NCBI GenBank assembly: GCA_945900785.1
Contig: CAMDJM010000026.1
Location: 1 to 58,564, forward strand
Direction: 5' to 3'
DNA: 58,564 nucleotides
Origin: Akkermansia muciniphila
Lineage (GTDB): Bacteria > Verrucomicrobiota > Verrucomicrobiia > Verrucomicrobiales > V1-33
The translations under genes and the position numbers were made by a program. Every line of letters starts with the position of its first letter. The stretch's first letter is position 1. Shown here one piece after another: positions 51,837 to 58,564 of the stretch. The notes beneath the pieces are model-generated. The model saw only the letters and a list, made by a program, of their open reading frames with translations, was not told the origin of the DNA and made no database searches.

Positions 51837-53768
51837 TCAGGAAGACGGGGCCATGCTGCCTGCGCCGGATGTGGATACCAGATCGACCGCAGCGGTTTCC
51901 CGCAGCAGCATAGCCAAGCCCGCTTCTGCAGCGGCCATGTGGGTGTAGACGGCGGTGGCACCGGCTTCAAGGAGGGGAGCGGCTTTGGCAATGTCATCCG
52001 GCACGCCCCAGCGGCCGATGAAAATGCGCAGACGGGGGAATTGCCGGCGGAGACGCCGTAGCTGCAGGCGGGCGGTATCATGGCTGCCGGGAGGCGTGGC
52101 GCTGATGAGGAGTGCCGCTGGCTGGCGGGCCTCGATCTCGGCATGCAGTTCTCCGGTTAGCCGTTGTCCAGGGACGATTTCAAAGTCCAATCCGGCAGGC
52201 AGCATCAACTCAAAGCAATGCAGCGCTGCTTCATCTGCTCCGGCATCGAGAGGCCAACCTAAAACCAAGGGTCGATTCGTTGGATTTGCGGGAACGGCGA
52301 TGTTGCCTGCGGTGTGGGGAGTTTCATTCAACAGACCAGCCGCAGAGCGCAGCTCCGGCAGGGCTTGCGCCATGACCCGCAGGACGGCATCATGCAGGAG
52401 TTGCTCCTCCTCATCGGATAGGCGGTCCTGGGCGGATTCCCTTTTGGCCAGGGCGATGGCTGGCAGCACCGTTTCATCAAGGACTTCCATCGGCGATTTT
52501 TTCCTGAGTTCAGCATGGAGGAATCCGCTGGCTTCTGCTTCATCCCCGGCGAGGAGCCGCTGATAGAGCACCATCCATGGCCTGACTTTGGGATTGTTCC
52601 CCATGAGGATTTCCACCCATTCGAGAGAAGGCACGTGCCGGGCCATGACGACAAAGCAGACCGTCATGGGCGTAGCCATCACGAGGCCGATCCCGCCCCA
52701 CATCCAAGTCCAAAAAACAATTGCGACAAGCAGGGCAAATTCAGACACCCCGGCACTTTGTCCATACAGCACCGGCTCCAGCACCATGTTGGTTCCCAGT
52801 TCCAGCAGGGCGATGAGAGCCATCACCATCAGCGGATGTTGCCAATCTGGAAACACGGCCAAGGCCAGGGCCGATGGGAGAACCGCCACCACCACCGGGC
52901 CCACGTAGGGCACAAAACGGAAGAGAGACGCCAACACGCCCCACAGCACTACATACGGCAATCCGATGAAATACAAGCCTATGGCAAGAGTGATCCCATA
53001 GAGACCATTGATGATAGCCTGCATGAGAAGATAGCGCCCGACGCGGCCCCCCGTTTCGTCCATGGCACGGGTCACCGCAGTAACATGCCGGAAGCCGGCC
53101 AAACGCATGATGCGGTTCCTCAGTTCATGCTGCCGCAACAGCATGAAGAACACAAACACGACAACCGTAGCCGCGTTGCCCAAACCTTCACCAGCGGTGC
53201 CGAGGGCTCCATTCAGCCATCCGGAGGACTGATCCACTGCGACGGCAGGGATGGGACGGTCCAGAGTGGGCTGGGCGGGAGCAGGAAGGGAGGCGGTGCC
53301 GGAGGATGGTGCCGGGTTGGGTTTCGTCGCCTCAGGTTTGGTTTCCACCTCACCTTCCCCAGGGCTGGCCGAGGCGGCGGCATTGCTTTCCGCGATCGTG
53401 GTTCGGATATCCTGCAGCTTCCCGATCACGCCACCACGGCTGCTTTGATGAAAGGAAATGATCCGGTGCCTGATGTTATCCTTGTAGTTGGGCAAGCGGG
53501 CCGCGAGGGAGGAAAACTCCCGTCCAATCACCCAACCGAGAATGCCCAGCAGGGTGAAAACGCTGAGGGTGACCAGGACCACGGCCAAGGCACGCGGCAG
53601 ACGGCAACGGTGCAGGAGATTGACTAAAGGACTCAGGAGGAAGGCAAAGAGGACAGCCAGGGCCAGTGGCATGAGCACGGGCTTTCCACAATACAGCACT
53701 ATCACGATTAATATCGCGGAGACAAAGCCGGGGAGGGCCATAGGCTTTCCATGCTTAGCGGAGGTCAT
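51837..53768 (-). CDS. AI-2E-family permease with large C-terminal cytoplasmic domain
   Basis: A 643-residue protein. The N-terminal 370 or so residues have the AI-2E/PerM layout: pairs of membrane helices around a linker (about residues 115-185, rich in A, P and E), then LFRFVPYVGPVVVAVLPS and LELGTNMVLEPVLYGQSAGV, the family's best-conserved block. The remaining 270 residues are soluble and end in an alpha/beta fold (FEIVPGQRLTGELHAEI, ALLISATPPGSHDTARLQ, RIFIGRWGVPDDI) resembling a cobalamin-binding or similar Rossmann-like domain. Transport substrate unknown. Confidence 0.82.
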   Translation of the reverse strand: MTSAKHGKPMALPGFVSAILIVIVLYCGKPVLMPLALAVLFAFLLSPLVNLLHRCRLPRALAVVLVTLSVFTLLGILGWVIGREFSSLAARLPNYKDNIRHRIISFHQSSRGGVIGKLQDIRTTIAESNAAASASPGEGEVETKPEATKPNPAPSSGTASLPAPAQPTLDRPIPAVAVDQSSGWLNGALGTAGEGLGNAATVVVFVFFMLLRQHELRNRIMRLAGFRHVTAVTRAMDETGGRVGRYLLMQAIINGLYGITLAIGLYFIGLPYVVLWGVLASLFRFVPYVGPVVVAVLPSALALAVFPDWQHPLMVMALIALLELGTNMVLEPVLYGQSAGVSEFALLVAIVFWTWMWGGIGLVMATPMTVCFVVMARHVPSLEWVEILMGNNPKVRPWMVLYQRLLAGDEAEASGFLHAELRKKSPMEVLDETVLPAIALAKRESAQDRLSDEEEQLLHDAVLRVMAQALPELRSAAGLLNETPHTAGNIAVPANPTNRPLVLGWPLDAGADEAALHCFELMLPAGLDFEIVPGQRLTGELHAEIEARQPAALLISATPPGSHDTARLQLRRLRRQFPRLRIFIGRWGVPDDIAKAAPLLEAGATAVYTHMAAAEAGLAMLLRETAAVDLVSTSGAGSMAPSS

Positions 53769-53961
53769 GGCATTGCATCGGATAGAAGGAAAGGCCGGTG
53801 GAAGTGATATGGCAACCCGGGCTCCGGAGGGCGTTCAGGCAGCTGCGGCTTCAAGATTGCAGGCAGCTTCGGCCAAATCGTTCAAGTTCCTAAAAAAGAC
53901 CCGGACTCCCGGACAGCCGGGGGGAAGCTGACAAAGGAGCCGGGCCTAACCGCAGAGGGGT

Positions 53962-55110
53962 TTATCTGCGGGAGCTTTTCACGAGCAGGATGGCACCTAT
54001 GGCCAGAGCAACACCACCAGCGATTGCCAGAGCGGGTTCCTCTTTGGCAAATTCCCGGGCTTTGCGGTATCCTGCTTCCGCTTCCTTGCGGAGCTGATGT
54101 GCGGTATCGGCGATTTGGTCAACGCCGTCACCGACGGAACTGCGGGCATCCTGATAGGCTTCCCGCACCCGTTCGGCAGTTTGCGTGGCAGCGCTGCTGA
54201 ACTGTTGGGCCGCGTTGCGGCCATTTTCTGTGAAGCGGGAGGCCGTTTCCTGAACGGTTCCCCGGATCTCCCGGCCGGCTTCGGCAGTGGCTTTGTATCC
54301 TTTAACCGCTGTTTTCCGAAAGTCATCGGCATAGCCGCTGGCTTCCGAAACATAGTCCTCCACGGTGCGCTGAAGGGACTTTTCGCGGTTCTTTTCCCAG
54401 AGGAGATAAAGTCCCCCGAGGCCCAGCATGGCAGCCAAGCCAGGATGACGGCGGGGCAATACTGCGGCGGACGTCAGCGCCCGGCCGGCGAGAGCACGGT
54501 TTTGGGGCGTCAGGATGGCATCCATCCAGGCGAGGGCGGAGGCAAAAAACGGACCGGGATCCATTTTTTGACCGAGACTCCGGGCCGTATCCTGCACGCA
54601 ACGGGCGGCACGGTGGGCCTGCTGTTCGACGGTATCGGCGGTTTGATGCATGGCATCAGTGAATTCCTGGCGGGTGTTCATAGGGGTAGTTGGTGGTTGG
54701 GGAATGAGGGGTTGATTGGTCAGGGCGGCAGCCGTTGTTTTCAGGGACTGCAGCGTTTGGCGGGGAAGCAGGCTCCCGGTCTTCAGCCGGGCACCGCTGT
54801 TCCTGAAAACCAGCCAGCCTGTGAAAGCAAAAATGGTGGCGGTGATCAGGGCGGAAATGCCGCCCGCAGTGAGGGGCTGCCAGCCGGCTTCACTGACCAG
54901 CAACTGGGACAGCAGGAGCGTGAAGCCAGCCAGCACCAGCAGAATAGCGGTGAGGGCTGTGAGGGCTCCTGCGGCCATCAGGATCAACTCACGTCGGGTT
55001 AGGGTGGCTTTGCCAGCCATTTCCTGACACAGCAATACCCAAGTGCCGGAGACAAGGGCTTGAATTTCCCTTGTGAGGGAGCCAAACCGTGAGGCAGGGG
55101 AGGCAGGCAT
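53962..55110 (-). CDS. Holin-X-type membrane protein fused to a DUF883/ElaB-like segment
   Basis: A 382-residue frame. Residues 1-130 resemble the actinobacterial phage holin-X family: two membrane helices (LMAAGALTALTAILLVLAGF and GGISALITATIFAFTGWL) after an amphipathic start. After a short linker, TNQPLIPQPPTTP, an internal Met (residue 144, codon at 54679-54681) begins a second typical protein: MNTRQEFTDAMHQTADTVE, an A/Q/E/R-rich coiled region, then VALAIGAILLVKSSRR, a DUF883/ElaB-like membrane tail. A hairpin (53950-53956 with 53965-53971) overlaps the stop codon. Confidence 0.65.
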   Translation of the reverse strand: MPASPASRFGSLTREIQALVSGTWVLLCQEMAGKATLTRRELILMAAGALTALTAILLVLAGFTLLLSQLLVSEAGWQPLTAGGISALITATIFAFTGWLVFRNSGARLKTGSLLPRQTLQSLKTTAAALTNQPLIPQPPTTPMNTRQEFTDAMHQTADTVEQQAHRAARCVQDTARSLGQKMDPGPFFASALAWMDAILTPQNRALAGRALTSAAVLPRRHPGLAAMLGLGGLYLLWEKNREKSLQRTVEDYVSEASGYADDFRKTAVKGYKATAEAGREIRGTVQETASRFTENGRNAAQQFSSAATQTAERVREAYQDARSSVGDGVDQIADTAHQLRKEAEAGYRKAREFAKEEPALAIAGGVALAIGAILLVKSSRR

Positions 55111-55139
55111 TGGTTTCGGCTGGGTGGGGGTTGGATGGC

Positions 55140-55568
55140 TTAGACTTTAGAGGCGGCCATGGCGCGGCGGGCTTCCTCAGCGGCATCCACGGCACCGTCC
55201 TTCGCCTCTCCGGCTGCGGTGCGGAAGCTATCCTTCAAGCGTTCGGCCCCGGCATGGAGATGATCACCAACCCGTTCCAGACGGTCCGAAATCCGCTCCT
55301 TGAGGGATCCGGCTTTGTCCTTCAGGGTATCCAAGCCGTCTTCGACTTGCTCTTTGAGGGAAGCAGCCTGCTCGCTGACATCCGTGCCGGCCTGCTCCAC
55401 GTTGCGGGATATTTTTTGATAAGTATCGTTTGCTGCGTCCTTGAGGTCATCTGCGGGTTTGAAGGTGCCGCCGTTGCAATAACGCCTTTCAAAGGCAATT
55501 GCAGTGAGGGCAGCAACGCCAGTGGCGATCACTCCCAGCAGGATTTTGGTGGTGGGGTCGGTTTTCAT
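55140..55568 (-). CDS. YtxH/apolipoprotein-like membrane-associated coiled-coil protein
   Basis: A 142-residue protein with an N-terminal membrane helix (about residues 8-26, LLGVIATGVAALTAIAF) and a long amphipathic helical region rich in D, K, E and A (DDLKDAANDTYQKISR, DTLKDKAGSLKERI). YtxH-like and LEA-like proteins show the same build and are linked to envelope or desiccation stress; the role here is inferred. It precedes the holin-X-type gene by 29 bases on the same strand, so the two probably form an operon. Confidence 0.8.
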   Translation of the reverse strand: MKTDPTTKILLGVIATGVAALTAIAFERRYCNGGTFKPADDLKDAANDTYQKISRNVEQAGTDVSEQAASLKEQVEDGLDTLKDKAGSLKERISDRLERVGDHLHAGAERLKDSFRTAAGEAKDGAVDAAEEARRAMAASKV

Positions 55569-55764
55569 GGGATAGGTCCGGGGATGAATAATTCCGGGGT
55601 TATATAGCTAATTTTCGATCAGGGAATGCTGATTTGGGGGCTTCCGCCAAGGCTGGAGAATCCCGCAGTGGCAGTGACTGTGAAAACGGCCACCGCCAAA
55701 CTCAGGACGATCAGATGAACGGCGGTGCGGGTTTTCGCCTTGGATTATGATTTGGATAGAAGCT

Positions 55765-55926
55765 TCAGACCGACTTTTTGCCCCTGATCAGCGAAATCAC
55801 AAAAAGGATGAGGAAGAGGAAGAAGCAGACTTTGGCCACGCCTGCCGCAGCTCCAGCGACACCGCTAAAGCCAAGCACGCCAGCAATGAGAGCCACGATG
55901 ATAAAAGTAAGGGTCCAGGAAAGCAT
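55765..55926 (-). CDS. DUF1328 (YtjA-like) small membrane protein
   Basis: A 53-residue hydrophobic protein: [39 protein letters not shown] and a basic end IRGKKSV. Length and pattern match DUF1328 membrane proteins, which are often near stress genes. A longer in-frame extension upstream is not family-like. Confidence 0.88.
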   Translation of the reverse strand: MLSWTLTFIIVALIAGVLGFSGVAGAAAGVAKVCFFLFLILFVISLIRGKKSV

Positions 55927-56659
55927 GGAAGTAGGGTAGTTTAGGTTATAGTTTGCCGGCCGGAGGTTTCTTTGGGAGAAGTGGATTCCAACAGGATGGA
56001 AGATTGATTTGCAGTAATGGTGCCACCCCCTGAAAGTTGGAATCATTCCTTTGATATTGAACAAGTTACATCGAAAATGAATCCTCCCGTAAGGCGGGCC
56101 TGGAATGCATTTTGCCTGAATGGCAGACCTCGAAATGGCATTTTGCGGGAGGGGTGCGGCCGTTTCGCCGGAAAAGCTGCGCGTTGCCGGAAATGGGTCT
56201 GCCTGGAGCAGACCTGCGCAGTGCTCAACAGCGTGATCCCGGTTTGGACGGTCGCCCACCTTCCAGGTTGAGCGGAAAATCCTGCCGAAAATCGGGCAGG
56301 AGCACACGGGTCAAGTGCAAGCGATGGACCGGGCTTTGCTTGAAAGCGGGCGCGCCCTGCCTGCACGGGTATGAAATCGCCCCCATAAGCGACGCCTGCG
56401 CCACATCTCCCACCCCGGGTGGCGGATCCCAAACAGGAGGTAATGTTATCGAGAGGTCCTTCGGAACGATGCCTTCCTGGCCCGGCTTGCGGAAGCAATG
56501 CAATTTTCATGGAAAACGCTCCGCGACACCACCGACAACGGGTCCTACTGGCTCTTCCTTTGTGGAGTGGTGGAAGAGCAGTGCAAAAAGGCACTGGCGA
56601 TCCGATAACGAAATGAAAACCCCGCAGCCCTTGGACGGCAGAGTGCTCCGCTGAAATTC
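55927..56659. other. 733-base region without a confident gene
   Basis: No recognised gene between the DUF1328 gene and the VapC gene at 56660. CCTCCCG (56083-56089) and CGGGAGG (56146-56152) can pair over a long loop. On the plus strand, one frame ending at 56608 reads protein-like (RLAEAMQFSWKTLRDTTDNG, ending KKALAIR) but has no start except an internal ATG at 56498, giving 36 residues. Possibly the 3' relic of a gene. Confidence 0.4.
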
Positions 56660-57073
56660 TTACCTCACTGCTTCCTTGGTCCAGTCTTCCAGCTTTAGTC
56701 CGGAGACTCTGGAGAATTCTTTCGTATTGGCCGTGACAAGGGTCCAGCCACGGCTGAGGGCCAGTCCGGCGATTTGGGTGTCATGCGGGCCTATTTTGTT
56801 ACCCCTGATTTCCAAGTCGTGCCGGATGCGGGCGGCTTCCGCAGCCGCTGCGTCGTCGAAGGAGGCGGATTCATGGACGTCGAATAGTTCCTGCAACGTG
56901 GCACGCCGCGCCACGGGATCACCATACTTTAGGGCTCCGTGCAGCAGTTCTTCTTTCACGAGGGAGCAGAACCAGACCTGCCCTGGAGAAGTGGCGGCCA
57001 GCTTCGCGGCCAGAGGGGGACAACGGTGTTTCAGGAGCGCAATCCAGTGGTTCGTATCGAGGAGCCAATCCAT
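56660..57073 (-). CDS. vapC: PIN-domain ribonuclease toxin (VapC-like), module 1
   Basis: A 137-residue PIN protein: WLLDTNHWIALLKHR with the first acidic residue (D7), VKEELLHGALK, ARIRHDLEIRGNKIGPHDTQIAG and the final acid region in TLVTANTKEFSRVSGL. This matches the tRNA-targeting VapC type. Its ATG (57071-57073) overlaps the antitoxin stop by one base (TGATG), a typical VapBC junction. Confidence 0.88.
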   Translation of the reverse strand: MDWLLDTNHWIALLKHRCPPLAAKLAATSPGQVWFCSLVKEELLHGALKYGDPVARRATLQELFDVHESASFDDAAAAEAARIRHDLEIRGNKIGPHDTQIAGLALSRGWTLVTANTKEFSRVSGLKLEDWTKEAVR

Positions 57074-57306
57074 CACCACTCCTCCCGCACTTCATACTCC
57101 TGTTCTTCAGGCTCAGGCCACTCTTCTCCTTCAAATGCACCATAGAATTTGGACCAGTGGGTGGCCCAATAATCCACCGCAGGAGCGTCGATGGGTTTCG
57201 GCGGAGCAATGTAGCCCGGCAGGGAGTGCAAATACATCAGGACCTGACCTGCCACTTTTTCGGGCTGGTTAGAAAGGGCTTGGAGCAGTTCCTCGCGGGC
57301 TGACAT
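57073..57306 (-). CDS. Putative VapC-associated antitoxin, module 1
   Basis: A 77-residue acidic protein: MSAREELLQALSNQPEKVAG, then LMYLHSLPGYIAPPKP and an acidic end WPEPEEQEYEVREEW. I cannot place a DNA-binding fold, but the one-base overlap with the VapC start and the small acidic nature fit an antitoxin. ATG 57306 is chosen; upstream in-frame residues are not supported. Confidence 0.7.
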   Translation of the reverse strand: MSAREELLQALSNQPEKVAGQVLMYLHSLPGYIAPPKPIDAPAVDYWATHWSKFYGAFEGEEWPEPEEQEYEVREEW

Positions 57307-57699
57307 GATGGGAAAGGCTGATGAAATTCGGAGTCTGCAGGGTAGTTGTGAACAAAGGTTTGTCAAACTGGCTGTCGTGCTGCGGCAATGGAGAGAGCTT
57401 GGCGCTGATCTGGATTTTCCGGGGTGATTTGGTCGGTGGTCGGTTTTTTTCCGATTCGGGCGGGTCAGCCGGAGGCAAAACCCGCAGCATGTTGGGCGGG
57501 GGTGAACGACAAAACCCGCCTTCTCCTGCGGGAAATGGCGGGTTTTGATATAATGTGGACGGTGGGGCGGGGCAACGTCCGGTGGGCCGGCTTATTTGGC
57601 GGCGCGGAGGGCTTCTTCCTTTTTCAGGGGCAAAGACGTCGAGCTTCATGATCGGGTTGGTTGCTTGACAAAGCAGGCGAAATACAGTTCTTCTCATGG
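57307..57699. other. 393-base gap between the two divergent VapBC modules
   Basis: No gene recognised. It contains an eleven-base-pair hairpin (57510-57547) and, near the second module, TTGACA-like sequence with GCTT-GACA-AAGC symmetry that could include an operator. On the minus strand a short frame ends LKKEEALRAAK, perhaps a gene relic. Confidence 0.35.
57510..57547. terminator. Perfect hairpin between VapBC modules
   Basis: CAAAACCCGCC (57510-57520) pairs with GGCGGGTTTTG (57537-57547) around a 16-base loop. A/T-rich stem bases give T-runs on either strand, as in bidirectional terminators. Confidence 0.5.
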
Positions 57700-57942
57700 A
57701 TGAAGACCATTACATTGAATGTATCCGAGTCCGTTTACGAGGAATACCGGCAATATGCGGTGAAGGTGGAGCGAAAGGCCTCCGAATTGATCCGGGAGGC
57801 GATGGAACTCTATCGGCAACAGCACATGCAGCGGAGGACTTCGTTGCGGGATCGTCGGCCCGTCAGTGTCGGCGGACCGATTCAGGCGATCACGGCAGAA
57901 GACGATCTACTGGGAGGGATGCTGGATGACGCACGGAATTGA
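57700..57942 (+). CDS. Antitoxin (ribbon-helix-helix-like), module 2
   Basis: An 80-residue protein. MKTITLNVSESVYEEYRQYA followed by RKASELIREAMELYRQQHM is a typical ribbon-helix-helix DNA-binding start of VapB/CopG antitoxins. The C-terminus (DDLLGGMLDDARN) is acidic and likely binds the toxin. It overlaps the toxin gene by 17 bases. ATG 57700 is chosen over an upstream non-family extension. Confidence 0.85.
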   Translation: MKTITLNVSESVYEEYRQYAVKVERKASELIREAMELYRQQHMQRRTSLRDRRPVSVGGPIQAITAEDDLLGGMLDDARN

Positions 57943-58363
57943 TACGGATTTTCTGGTGGCGGTGGAGATTCGGGACCATCCGTTTCATCGTGAGGCGGAT
58001 GCGCTGCTGCAATCTTTGCTGGGGGACGGGCACGATTTAGCCTTGGTGCCGCAGACCTTGGCGGAGTTCATCCACATCGTCACGGATGGAAAAAAAATAC
58101 CGCAACCCCTGACGATGGCGGAGGCGATCAGCCGGGCGGAGCACTGGTGGCAGGCGGTGGAAGTGGTGAGGGTCTTTCCTGATGGCCCGGCGGTGAGGGA
58201 TTTTTTCGTCTGGCTGACCCGGTATCAACTGGGCCGCAAACGTTTGTTGGATACCATGGTGGCGGCGTCTTTTCAGAGCGCGGGGGTAAAGCGGATTCTG
58301 ACGAACAACGGCCGTGATTTCAAGGCCTTGGGGGATTTTGAGATCCTGTCTTTCCGGCCATGA
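57926..58363 (+). CDS. vapC: PIN-domain ribonuclease toxin (VapC-like), module 2
   Basis: A 145-residue PIN protein: MTHGIDTDFLVAVEIRDHPFH (first acid), LVPQTLAEFIHIVTD (second), RKRLLDTMVAASFQSAGV and ILTNNGRDFKALGDFEIL. The ATG at 57926 lies inside the antitoxin gene, a 17-base overlap. It differs from the module 1 toxin in length and wording, so the two modules are not recent duplicates. Confidence 0.88.
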   Translation: MTHGIDTDFLVAVEIRDHPFHREADALLQSLLGDGHDLALVPQTLAEFIHIVTDGKKIPQPLTMAEAISRAEHWWQAVEVVRVFPDGPAVRDFFVWLTRYQLGRKRLLDTMVAASFQSAGVKRILTNNGRDFKALGDFEILSFRP

Positions 58364-58372
58364 CGCCCACAA

Positions 58373-58406
58373 AAACCCCGCTGCCTTTGTGAGGACAGCG
58401 GGGTTT
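58373..58406. terminator. Terminator after VapBC module 2
   Basis: AAACCCCGCTG (58373-58383) pairs perfectly with CAGCGGGGTTT (58396-58406), twelve-base loop, eight bases after the toxin stop. It also serves the minus-strand gene ending at 58442. Confidence 0.65.
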
Positions 58407-58441
58407 CCTGATTTGAACCTCCTGAATAACTCATTTATAAG

Positions 58442-58564
58442 TTACGCAGCAGGAACGAGTTGGAAGCCGAGGGATTGGGCCTGTTTGATGAGTTGGGCGT
58501 GCTGGCGTTCGAGGGAGCGCGGGGTGATTTTGAAGGCTTCCGCTTCGTCATAGGGCTTCCGGGT
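58442..58564 (-). CDS. C-terminal fragment of an unidentified protein, cut by the window edge
   Basis: Forty residues reading TRKPYDEAEAFKITPRSLER, ending AQSLGFQLVPAA and a stop at 58442-58444. The ending resembles those of some IS transposases (short basic helix, then LG-x-x-LVP), but 40 residues are too few to assign. The 5' part lies beyond the window. Confidence 0.5.
   Translation of the reverse strand, partial: TRKPYDEAEAFKITPRSLERQHAQLIKQAQSLGFQLVPAA

Noticed and set aside
55619..55745. Small hydrophobic minus-strand frame ending FSSLGGSPQISIP
   Set aside because: A plausible membrane peptide, but there is no ATG, GTG or TTG start before the hydrophobic core, so a gene could not be supported.
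57665..57699. TTGACA upstream of the second VapBC module as a promoter
   Set aside because: No acceptable -10 element at the right spacing was found, so only the symmetry was mentioned.

Overview
The window looks like a chromosomal segment of a GC-rich bacterium of the PVC group, most likely Verrucomicrobiota. Indicators are the 'planctomycete-type' cytochrome, DUF1552 and DUF1592 proteins, a GreA with a very long N-terminal extension (the arrangement I know from Chlamydia and Verrucomicrobia), a TAT-exported Gfo/Idh/MocA oxidoreductase, a sulfatase with a catalytically complete formylglycine-generating enzyme, many secreted or lipoprotein-type proteins, and start codons that mostly lack a Shine-Dalgarno sequence. 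No rRNA, tRNA or CRISPR array was recognised. Identifications rest on reading protein sequences against remembered families; no database search was possible.

Layout. 0.2-13.3 kb: ZnuD-like TonB receptor (-) divergent from metG, vsr and a sulfatase (+); convergent PIN-TRAM membrane protein and short-chain prenyl synthase (-); EamA permease-folP pair, TAT oxidoreductase and FGE lipoprotein (+). 13.4-17.8 kb (-): extended GreA, Dabb protein, ROK kinase, membrane-anchored protein. 17.9-28.6 kb (+): DUF1552-DUF1592 pair, large SPFH protein, and two overlapping genes carrying three amidohydrolase modules, only one with the HxH metal motif. 28.9-38.3 kb: globin and response regulator (divergent), a lipase-like hydrolase with an OmpA-type protein (-), cytochrome-WD40-coiled-coil protein (+), Sel1-repeat protein and secreted esterase (-). 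38.6-40.6 and 48.7-51.7 kb (-): four genes built from six copies of a module resembling the C-terminal part of verrucomicrobial secretins. 40.9-46.3 kb (+): translation genes rpmI, rplT, pheS and pheT, with pheS and pheT split by a repeat-bounded cassette. 46.5-48.7 kb: two nucleotidyltransferase-fold proteins and a CSD-DUF1294 protein. 51.8-55.9 kb (-): AI-2E-type permease and membrane-stress proteins (holin-X/DUF883-like, YtxH-like, DUF1328). 56.7-58.4 kb: two divergent VapBC modules. The right edge cuts an unidentified gene.

The most notable structure is between pheS and pheT. A 701-bp segment bounded by a perfect 24-bp inverted repeat (43138-43161 / 43815-43838) carries a GxxExxY (PD-(D/E)XK-type) gene that has a frameshift near its 3' end, preceded by a partial copy of the gene's own 5' end. 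A gene-free relic with the same kind of ends lies just upstream of pheS. Other points of interest are the secretin-derived gene family (one member has an amber codon in its signal peptide), a MITE-like element with about 21-bp terminal repeats after pheT, a REP-like palindrome cluster at 38.5 kb, the amidohydrolase array, and a holin/DUF883 fusion that looks like lost-stop read-through.
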